From: DASZHC01 sp035938215 | GTDB lineage: Bacteria; Verrucomicrobiota; Verrucomicrobiia; Chthoniobacterales; JAFAMB01 | DNA length: 29,540 nt | Assembly: GCA_035938215.1 (NCBI GenBank) | Contig: DASZHC010000239.1 | Location: 1 to 29,540 of the forward strand | Direction of reading: 5' to 3' | In this document: positions 24,227 through 29,540 of the stretch, piece after piece | Layout: each line of letters starts with the position of its first letter | Position numbering within the stretch: the first letter of the stretch is position 1 | Position numbers and translations under genes: made by a program | Notes under the pieces: model-generated | Database searches by the model: none | What the model was told of the DNA's origin: nothing | The model's input: the letters and a program-made list of their open reading frames with translations, nothing else

Positions 24227-24299
24227 ATTGTTTAGAGCGTTCTTCCCCAACCTCGCACGTTCGTATCAGGTCATTGCCTCTCAACCCTTTGAATTTGAT

Positions 24300-24529
24300 A
24301 TGTTCAAATACAAGCTATGATTCCTTGGTGTATTTCGGTGAACCAGTTGACCGGAGCATCGCACGGCTCGCCGATTTTGGCTACGATGCGATCGAATTAA
24401 TAGGCGAGCCGGACAGGTACGGGCGATCCGTTCGGCGCCCTGGAAAAGGGCGAAGGAAAGGAGTTTTTCGATCAATACACCGAACAGGCGATTCTGACCA
24501 TTAAGAAACTGGAAAAGCAGCTTTCCTGA
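24300..24529 (+). pseudogene. Remnant of a TIM-barrel sugar isomerase/epimerase (large internal deletion)
   Basis: ATG 24300 gives MFKYKL and a stop. A frameshift restores YDSLVYFGEPVDRSIARLAD and FGYDAIELIGEPDRY, the first strand-helix-strand of a xylose-isomerase-like TIM barrel. After a further frame change comes GDPFGALEKGEGKEFFDQYT and EQAILTIKKLEKQLS with a TGA at 24527-24529, which looks like the C-terminal helix of such a protein. Roughly 200 central residues are missing, so the metal-binding site is gone. It lies 15 bases upstream of an intact isomerase of the same superfamily, suggesting former operon partners. Confidence 0.72.
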
Positions 24530-24544
24530 AAAGGGGGAATTTGA

Positions 24545-25393
24545 ATGCAATTCGGTGCAAGTACGTTCATTTGGGTTTCGCCTTTCTCGAACAAGACACT
24601 CGGGCTCGTCAAAAAAGTTCGCGAGATGGGCTTCGATATCATCGAGATCTGTATCGAAGATCCGGCCACAATTGACGTTTCCCGAATCAACGAAGTGTTA
24701 AAAGGGAACGATCTCAAGGCCACGATTTGCGGCGCTTTCGGACCATACCGGGATGCGAGCTCGGATGACCGGAACATCAGAGCCAATGCGGTCAAATATC
24801 TGGAGTCGTGCATCAACGCGGCCAGGGAACTCGGCGCACCCTTTGTGGCCGGGCCGATGTATTCCGCGGTTGGGAAAACCCGGCTTCTGTCTCCCGATGA
24901 GCGAGCTAAACAATGGAGTCTTGCGGTAGAAACTTTGAAGCCGGTCGCCGACTATGCGGGGCAGCGTGGTGTGCAACTTGCCATCGAACCGCTCAATCGG
25001 TTCGAAACCGACTTCATTAACACGGTGGAACAGGGCCTCGATCTCGTTGGCCGGATCGGCACCTCCAACGTTGGCCTCTTAGTGGATACGTTCCACATGA
25101 ACATCGAAGAAAAGGATATCCCCGCCGCGATTCGAAAAGCAGGGTCAAAGGTGTTCCACTTTCACTCGTGCGAAAATGACCGCGGCACTCCCGGCACGGG
25201 CCACGTGGAATGGAAGGGAGTCGCTTCAGCGCTTCGCGAAATCAATTACCAGGGACCGGTTGTGATCGAGGCGTTCACCACGGAGATCACAGAAATTGCT
25301 CGCGCCGTTTCTCTCTGGCGGCCGCTCGCCCCCAGCCAGGATTCGCTGGCCCAGGAAGGCCTACGTTTTTTGCAGAAGATCTTCAACAACTGA
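24545..25393 (+). CDS. Sugar isomerase/epimerase, ketose 3-epimerase (DTE/psicose epimerase) type
   Basis: The 282-residue TIM-barrel enzyme has a complete metal site: E148 (AIEPLNRFETDF), D181 (LLVDTFHMNIEE), H207 (FHFHSCEND) and E242 (VVIEAF). These fall two positions from E150, D183, H209 and E244 of Agrobacterium D-psicose 3-epimerase as I recall them. GTGHVEW and FGPYRDASS are further family blocks. E148 and E242 would do the C3 proton exchange on a ketose such as fructose/psicose or tagatose/sorbose. It has a good ribosome site (AAGGGGGA, nine bases before ATG 24545). It is one of the few intact genes in the decayed region. Confidence 0.88.
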   Translation: MQFGASTFIWVSPFSNKTLGLVKKVREMGFDIIEICIEDPATIDVSRINEVLKGNDLKATICGAFGPYRDASSDDRNIRANAVKYLESCINAARELGAPFVAGPMYSAVGKTRLLSPDERAKQWSLAVETLKPVADYAGQRGVQLAIEPLNRFETDFINTVEQGLDLVGRIGTSNVGLLVDTFHMNIEEKDIPAAIRKAGSKVFHFHSCENDRGTPGTGHVEWKGVASALREINYQGPVVIEAFTTEITEIARAVSLWRPLAPSQDSLAQEGLRFLQKIFNN

Positions 25394-25443
25394 TCGTGCG
25401 CGAGCGTTGAGTTACGCGCTTTCTGTTAAACCCTAAACCATTT

Positions 25444-25509
25444 ATGAATCGCCTAAAGTTTTTCGGCAACCGTCAAGCGACCATCCAGCAAGTCTCGGAC
25501 CCGGTTCCA
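25444..25509 (+). pseudogene. Possible N-terminal stub of a medium-chain alcohol dehydrogenase
   Basis: The frame MNRLKFFGNRQATIQQVSDP then VPQ follows the first beta-hairpin of zinc-type sugar/alcohol dehydrogenases (M+ALVFxGxxxxxIxEVPDPxP). It stops making sense at about 25510, exactly where a permease fragment in another frame begins. Only 22 residues support the call. Confidence 0.45.
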
Positions 25510-25513
25510 CAGG

Positions 25514-25633
25514 ATGATGGAGTGGAACAACATCATGGCGGCAGGAACCGTCGTTGTGCTTCCCGTTTGGATCGGAGCGCTTGCAGCGCAGCGTTACCTG
25601 GTGCGGGGTTTGACGTTGGGAGCAGTGAAATGA
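25514..25633 (+). pseudogene. C-terminal stub of a MalG-type sugar ABC permease
   Basis: The frame MMEWNNIMAAGTVVVLPVWI, then GALAAQRYLVRGLTLGAVK and a TGA at 25631-25633, matches the last membrane helix and tail of CUT1 permeases (MAAxTVxxLPVLxxFLxxQRxxVxGLTxGAVK). The rest of the permease is absent. It is a different transporter class from the two intact CUT2 systems in the window, so a third importer once existed here. Confidence 0.8.
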
Positions 25634-25717
25634 GCAAATTTTCCCTTGCCATGCTTATGGCGGCCCAGAAGTTCAAATAACAACTATTTTCTTAACCTGA
25701 AAAACAAGAGATTGATC

Positions 25718-26755
25718 ATGGCCAGACCTGTAACTTTGTTCACCGGCCAATGGGCCGATTTGCCGTTAACCAAACTTGCTCCGATGGCGAAAAAGATGGG
25801 TTTCGACGGGCTTGAACTTGCCTGCTGGGGCGATCACTTTGATGTGTACATGGCTGCTGAATCCAAGGATTACTGCCACGGTCGCTGGAAAATCCTGACC
25901 GGCGATGGGCTGACCGCCTTCGGTATTTCAAACCATTTGGTAGGCCAGGCAATTTGCGACAATATTGATGAACGTCATCAGGCAATCCTGCCCCCGCAGG
26001 TTTGGGGAGACGGTCGTCCCGAAGGTGTACGTCAGCGCGCGGCGGAAAATATGAAAACTGCGGCGCGAGCTTGCCGAAATTTCCTCGATGCCAAACCGCA
26101 CCAGGATTTGCATTTTGCCCCGGTGGTCTGCGGGTTTACCGGTTCCTCGGTCTGGCACGCCTGTTACGCTTTTCCGCCAACGAGCCAGGAGTTTCTGCAG
26201 AAAGGTTTCGATGATTTCGCTCAACGCTTTCTGCCGATCCTGGATGCATTCGACGCGCTGGATGTTAACTTCGCACTGGAGGTTCATCCGACCGAGATCG
26301 CGTTTGACATCGCTTCGGCCCATCGCGCATTGGAGGCAGTTAAACAACACAAGCGATTTGGCTTCAACTACGATCCATCGCACCTCGGGTATCAAGGTGT
26401 TGATTACGTAAAATTCCTCCGAGAGTTCAAAGATAGGATTTACCACGCCCACATGAAAGATGCCTGGTGGGGGCACGGCAACGGGGATGTTGGTGTCTTC
26501 GGCGGGCACACTAACTTCGGCGACCATCGCCGGTATTGGGATTTCCGATCAATCGGCCATGGCGATATTCGATTCGAGGAAATTATCGTCGCACTGAATG
26601 ATATCGGGTACCGTGGCCCGCTATCCATCGAATGGGAGGATATTCGTATGGACCGCATCCACGGCGGTACGGAGTCGTGTCGCAACGTGAAGTCCTATGA
26701 CTTTACTCCGAGTAGTGTCGCCTTCGATGCGGCATTTGATCGCGAAAAACAATAG
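25718..26755 (+). CDS. TIM-barrel sugar isomerase/epimerase (xylose-isomerase-like)
   Basis: The 345-residue protein begins VTLFTGQWADLPLTKLAPMA and carries the four metal ligands of the superfamily: E188 (FALEVHPTEIAF), D219 (FNYDPSHLGYQG), H245 (IYHAHMKDAWW) and E305 (LSIEWEDI). The GFDGLELACWGDHFD block and the CHGRWKIL and GFTGSSVW loops mark a longer subgroup often found beside Gfo/Idh dehydrogenases in sugar clusters. The substrate is unknown. ATG 25718 is used because the family begins there; the open frame continues upstream to 25646 through a permease remnant. It is intact, unlike its immediate upstream neighbours. Confidence 0.88.
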   Translation: MARPVTLFTGQWADLPLTKLAPMAKKMGFDGLELACWGDHFDVYMAAESKDYCHGRWKILTGDGLTAFGISNHLVGQAICDNIDERHQAILPPQVWGDGRPEGVRQRAAENMKTAARACRNFLDAKPHQDLHFAPVVCGFTGSSVWHACYAFPPTSQEFLQKGFDDFAQRFLPILDAFDALDVNFALEVHPTEIAFDIASAHRALEAVKQHKRFGFNYDPSHLGYQGVDYVKFLREFKDRIYHAHMKDAWWGHGNGDVGVFGGHTNFGDHRRYWDFRSIGHGDIRFEEIIVALNDIGYRGPLSIEWEDIRMDRIHGGTESCRNVKSYDFTPSSVAFDAAFDREKQ

Positions 26756-26884
26756 CCTTTGGATCGAGACACAGCTGGTTGTCATTCATTTACACTGCGC
26801 TTGGCGTTCATCCCGCCCCAGGCCAGGGCTGAGAGAACCCAAAGCCCGGCAGCAAACCACTGATTAGGGATTTTTAAACATCCT

Positions 26885-27002
26885 CCGTGGCCTCCGTGCG
26901 ATGATTCTTCTCGGGTTTCCAACGCTGCCCCGATTGAGCCGTCCAAGATGGCTTTATCCGGTGAATCATGAAGAGGACAAAAGGCTCGCACGGAGGTCAC
27001 GG
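26885..27002. repeat. 118-bp element with cacggagg-type inverted ends
   Basis: The two 16-base ends (26885-26900 and 26987-27002) are inverted copies at 15 of 16 positions. The repeat continues unevenly past the right end as GTGGGCACGGAG. It belongs to the same kind of element as the one at 21038-21320. Confidence 0.7.
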
Positions 27003-27192
27003 TGGGCACGGAGTAGCCGAATACATCCTACAATTTTTGAGTCGGCGTCTCGGTAGAGGCCTGTATAACGACTCCGAGTTCGAGTTCGGACGATTAGTTG
27101 CCTTGCAGAGAGGTATACCTCGGATTTCAAGGCCTGTCCTGAAGGCGCGAAGATAAGGCGGATAGAGACCCGAAGGGTCGACAAGAAGTCAG

Positions 27193-27316
27193 CCTGGGGT
27201 GAAGCGAAGCGGAACCCCAGGGACAGACGAAAATCGACCAAGCTTCTGAAGGAGCGGCAGATGAGTCGAGCCGGGTGCCATTTCCAGACTCAACTCCGGC
27301 GCTCCTCCAGAAGCTT
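27193..27316. repeat. Two adjacent hairpins of a composite repeat
   Basis: CCTGGGGT (27193-27200) pairs with ACCCCAGG (27214-27221). Then AAGCTTCTGAAGGAGCG (27240-27256) pairs at 16 of 17 positions with CGCTCCTCCAGAAGCTT (27300-27316) over a 43-base loop. Both lie just downstream of a binding-protein remnant on the - strand, so they may once have ended its transcript. Confidence 0.75.
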
Positions 27317-27363
27317 AAGAGCACATATCTTAGGTACACTAGAGTCGGCGCCGAGACGGACGA

Positions 27364-27822
27364 TTATTTCATCCGATTTTCAACGCTGCCCGGCGCCTCG
27401 GTGTGGTAAACCGTTTTCCAGGCATCGAGCAGGTTTTCCCGCGTCACCGGCAGAGCAGGCAGCGCGACATAGGCGGGGGCGGCTTTCCCAAGAAGTCCGT
27501 ATCCGGCAAGAAGCGCCTCGACAACGCCCTGGTCATACGGTCTTTGCGCTCCAACGCCTTTCACAAGTCCGTTCTGGGCCATATCAACGGCAACATTCAG
27601 CCCGAGATCGATCGTCGTTATAACCAAATGCTCTTTGCCTGCGGTTCGAGCCGCTGCAATCACTCCCTCTGCAGGGACGTCCCACACGGCCCAAATGCCG
27701 CTCAAACCTTGATTGGCTGTCGGCATAACGTAAGCCGCCCTATCCGCATCACCGTAAAAGTCGGGTTGACCTTTGCTCAGGATTTTGCCCTGGAGCGCAG
27801 CTAGCGCCTGCGCCGGATCGAC
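27364..27822 (-). pseudogene. C-terminal remnant of a sugar-binding protein
   Basis: The frame runs from VDPAQALAALQGKILSKGQP (about 27822) through DFYGDADRAAYV, GIWAVWDVPAEGVIAAARTA, LGLNVAVDMAQNGLVKGVGA, QRPYDQGVVEALLAGYGLLG, YVALPALPVTRENLLDAWKT to TAA at 27364-27366. This is the second half of an RbsB-type binding protein and parallels the remnant at 22872-23515. A TGA lies in frame just upstream and the signal peptide and first lobe are missing, so it cannot make a functional protein. It is less decayed than its paralogue, with no stop in the remaining part. Confidence 0.85.
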
Positions 27823-27878
27823 ACTTTGACTACTGACGCGTCCTGCGACACTTGATCAGTAAAAACGCCAAGCCAAGC

Positions 27879-27890
27879 GACACTAGTGTC
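27879..27890. repeat. 12-bp perfect palindrome
   Basis: GACACTAGTGTC is self-complementary. It lies in a 130-base stretch without a gene between the binding-protein remnant and the orphan tail at 27957. Its role is unknown. Confidence 0.4.
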
Positions 27891-27956
27891 CTTCTCCTTT
27901 TCTCATAAGTTTATCGACTCCGAGGATTGTTAGGATCGCTCAACTTCCTTGTTCGG

Positions 27957-28103
27957 TTAATAGCCGGCTTTGTCGTGCGCGCTCCGCATCGTGTAAGTTT
28001 TGACCTCGATATCTTTCGTCAAATAATCCGTCCGCTTGTCTAGGAAGCTCTTCAGGAAGGGTCTTCGGTTGTGGAGATCCCAATCGTCAGTGATCGCCAG
28101 TTT
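27957..28103 (-). pseudogene. Orphan C-terminal tail, unidentified
   Basis: On the - strand a 48-codon frame reads LAITDDWDLHNRRPFLKSFL, then DKRTDYLTKDIEVKTYTMRS and AHDKAGY before TAA (27957-27959). It begins right after a TGA and has no ATG, and its composition looks like real protein, so it is probably the end of a gene whose body was deleted. It lies 5 bases downstream of the Gfo/Idh gene. I do not recognise the family. Confidence 0.45.
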
Positions 28104-28108
28104 TCATT

Positions 28109-29266
28109 TTAGGCGTCCACCATCCTGGTCCAGGCGCCGCCGGCTTTTGCGCTTTCGACCGCGGTTGCGATAAACGCCATCCCTTCGACCCCATCATCGA
28201 CTGTCGGGAAGTCGCAATCGGGAGGAATAGTCTGTCCGTTGACTTCCGCTTCTATGGCTCGTGCTGCCTCGAGGTAAATATTGGCAAAAGCCTCAACAAA
28301 AGCTTCCGGATGGCCAGATGGAAAGCGGGTGAACCGTTTTGCGACGGCACTGACATATTCATTGCCACGCCGATAAACGCGCCGTGGTTTGTCACCATAC
28401 TTCACGACTAAATCGTTAGGATCTTCCTGGTGCCATTCCAGAGATGCTTTCGCGCCATACACCCTGATGCTCAAATTGTTCTCTTCGCCAACCGAAATTT
28501 GCGAAGCGCATAACACACCCTTCGCCCCGCCCTTGTAGCGAATGAGTAAATTCGCATCGTCTTCGAGTTGCCGTCCTTTTACAAACGAGGTGAACTCGGC
28601 GCAAAGCTCCTCGATCTGCAGGCCAGTAATGTATCTACCTAGATTTTCGGCGTGAGTTCCTATATCGCCGATACACCCCGCGGCGCCTGCTTGCTGCGGA
28701 TCCGTCCGCCAGGACGCTTGTTTCTGTCCCTCTACGTCGATGGGCTTGATGAGCCAGCCTTGCGGATATTCGGCAACTACCTTCAGTATCTCGCCTAATT
28801 CCCCACTGCGAACGAGCTCACGCGCTTCCTTGACCATCGGGTAGCCTGTGTAGTTATGCGTTAGCGCAAACAACTTGCCCGTCTTCCTGACCACGTCTCG
28901 CAGTTCACGGGCTTCGTCAAGATTGAAGGCAAGCGGTTTGTCGCACACAACATTAAACCCGGCTTCCAGGAACGCCTTGGCCACCGGCACATGGGTCCGG
29001 TTTGGAGTCACAACCGAGACGAAGTCGATTCGTTCACCGGCTGGCAATCGGCCTTCTTCCGTAGCCATTGTGCGGTAATCCACATAAACCCGTTTGGGAT
29101 CCAGGAGCAAGTCTTCGCCGGAGAGTTTCGCTTTCTGCGGGTTCGACGAGAACGCGCCGGCGACCAGTTCGATTTTTCCGTCGAGCCGCATTGCCATGCG
29201 ATGAACTCCACCGATGAATGCGTCCCGGCCACCGCCTACCATGCCAGCATTTAATTTTCGCCTCAT
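28109..29266 (-). CDS. Gfo/Idh/MocA family sugar dehydrogenase
   Basis: The 385-residue protein has an N-terminal NAD(P)-binding Rossmann domain with GMVGGGRDAFIGGVHR and IDFVSVVTPNRTHVPVA. VVCDKPLAFNLDEARELRDV is the family's EKP region with Asp in place of Glu; the catalytic lysine is kept. The C-terminal domain includes HNYTGYPMVKEARELV, GAAGCIGDIGTHAENLGRYI with the substrate-site D and H, and GHPEAFVEAFANIY. Such enzymes oxidise sugars, inositols or amino sugars, often together with TIM-barrel isomerases such as those upstream. ATG 29266 gives the standard short N-terminus; ATG or GTG-type alternatives upstream reach 29290 but overlap a palindrome at 29285-29300. Confidence 0.9.
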   Translation of the reverse strand: MRRKLNAGMVGGGRDAFIGGVHRMAMRLDGKIELVAGAFSSNPQKAKLSGEDLLLDPKRVYVDYRTMATEEGRLPAGERIDFVSVVTPNRTHVPVAKAFLEAGFNVVCDKPLAFNLDEARELRDVVRKTGKLFALTHNYTGYPMVKEARELVRSGELGEILKVVAEYPQGWLIKPIDVEGQKQASWRTDPQQAGAAGCIGDIGTHAENLGRYITGLQIEELCAEFTSFVKGRQLEDDANLLIRYKGGAKGVLCASQISVGEENNLSIRVYGAKASLEWHQEDPNDLVVKYGDKPRRVYRRGNEYVSAVAKRFTRFPSGHPEAFVEAFANIYLEAARAIEAEVNGQTIPPDCDFPTVDDGVEGMAFIATAVESAKAGGAWTRMVDA

Positions 29267-29284
29267 AAAATAAGGGGGGATTGC

Positions 29285-29300
29285 GGTCACTTACGTGACC
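29285..29300. promoter_or_regulatory. 16-bp palindrome upstream of the Gfo/Idh gene
   Basis: GGTCAC and GTGACC are perfect inverted half-sites around TTAC (29291-29294), 19 bases before the ATG at 29266. The half-site GTGACC is also present in the LacI-type operators near ytfQ, though in a different arrangement. The location fits a repressor site. Confidence 0.5.
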
Positions 29301-29342
29301 TCGCGACCATCACTGCCAGGATTATGATAACTCCGCGCGCGA

Positions 29343-29540
29343 TCAATTGCCAAGCTTGCGGCAGCCTTCGTGGAATTTTTGGCCATAGCGTGTTGCGGGC
29401 AGCGGAGGACAAGGATATTCCTTGCTCCGAAAGCCCTCGAACTTATTCACGCCGCCGGCGCCAGAGACCCCGAAAGCCCACTCGACCTCGGTGTAGTAAG
29501 GCTCCAGATCGGCATAGGAAATCGGCCAATCCACAAGCGT
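29343..29540 (-). pseudogene. Fragment of a GMC-family oxidoreductase, truncated at the 3' side and at the window edge
   Basis: The frame reads TLVDWPISYADLEPYYTEVE, WAFGVSGAGGVNKFEGFRSK, EYPCPPLPATRYGQKFHEGC and RKLGN, then a TGA at 29343-29345. This is the segment after the FAD domain in GMC oxidoreductases such as the gluconate 2-dehydrogenase or sorbosone/glucose dehydrogenase large subunits. Intact members continue for about 300 residues past this point, and none of that sequence is found downstream, so the 3' part was lost. The 5' part may exist beyond the window. Confidence 0.85.

Larger units (their letters stand above)
26756..27363. other. Repeat-rich intergenic region
   Basis: No gene is supported over about 600 bases. 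It holds an inverted pair CCGTGGCCTCCGTGCG (26885-26900) / CGCACGGAGGTCACGG (26987-27002), a CCTGGGGT/ACCCCAGG hairpin (27193-27221) and a larger hairpin at 27240-27316, all listed separately. Short open frames here encode Gly-His repeats and are products of the cacggagg repeat. Confidence 0.7.

Noticed and set aside
25444..25680. A small intact protein of 78 residues before the second isomerase
   Set aside because: It changes from a dehydrogenase-like start to antisense-looking sequence at 25510, where another frame encodes a clear permease C-terminus.
26782..27009. A 75-codon - strand open frame with SHGGHGG
   Set aside because: The Gly-His run is simply the translation of a cacggagg DNA repeat, and the frame lies across an inverted-repeat element.
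1..29540. CRISPR array, prophage, complete insertion sequence or att sites
   Set aside because: No regularly spaced direct repeats, transposase, integrase or phage structural motifs were seen; repeats present are short inverted units.

Overview
The window looks like chromosome of a free-living, probably soil-type Gram-negative heterotroph, most likely a Verrucomicrobiota member of the Chthoniobacterales/Spartobacteria kind. That placement is an inference. It rests on moderate GC, a mix of housekeeping genes with many CUT2-type sugar ABC transporters, TIM-barrel sugar isomerases, Gfo/Idh and GMC redox genes, and intergenic DNA rich in short inverted repeats of the cacggagg / ctccgtg kind. No rRNA, tRNA, CRISPR array or intact insertion sequence was seen.

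Left part (1-9.3 kb), mostly housekeeping on the + strand: the 3' end of an unidentified gene, a structured 300-base gap, sixA overlapping pgl, a perfect 46-bp palindrome covering the pgl stop, an unknown gene, clpS translationally coupled to a DUF2017-like gene, a small MscS channel (-) divergent from a BFN/DUF151 protein, speA, a DUF72 protein, a TEX30-like hydrolase and a HAD-IIA phosphatase that overlaps the next gene tail to tail. Two dispersed repeat families sit in the gaps here.

Centre (9.2-21.9 kb), two complete sugar importers. The first is a LacI-type regulator divergent from a ytfQRT-yjfF operon (galactofuranose-type CUT2 transporter). Two inverted LacI-like operators lie in the shared promoter region and a terminator-like hairpin separates the binding-protein gene from the ATPase/permease genes. 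After an AhpD-like gene comes a second CUT2 importer on the - strand: ATPase, a 682-residue protein in which two RbsC-type permeases are fused, and a RhaS-like binding protein. An HIT hydrolase closes this part behind a 283-bp inverted-repeat element.

Right part (21.9-29.5 kb), a gene graveyard in a sugar-catabolism neighbourhood. There are remnants of three sugar-binding proteins, an old-yellow-enzyme reductase, a short-chain dehydrogenase, a sugar isomerase, probably an alcohol dehydrogenase, a MalG-type permease and a GMC oxidoreductase. Many are joined end to end or carry frameshifts, stops and internal deletions. Among them sit three intact genes: two TIM-barrel isomerases/epimerases and a Gfo/Idh/MocA dehydrogenase. 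Three copies of a LacI-type operator-like motif (TGAGAACGTT) lie near remnant boundaries, which suggests a decayed regulon.
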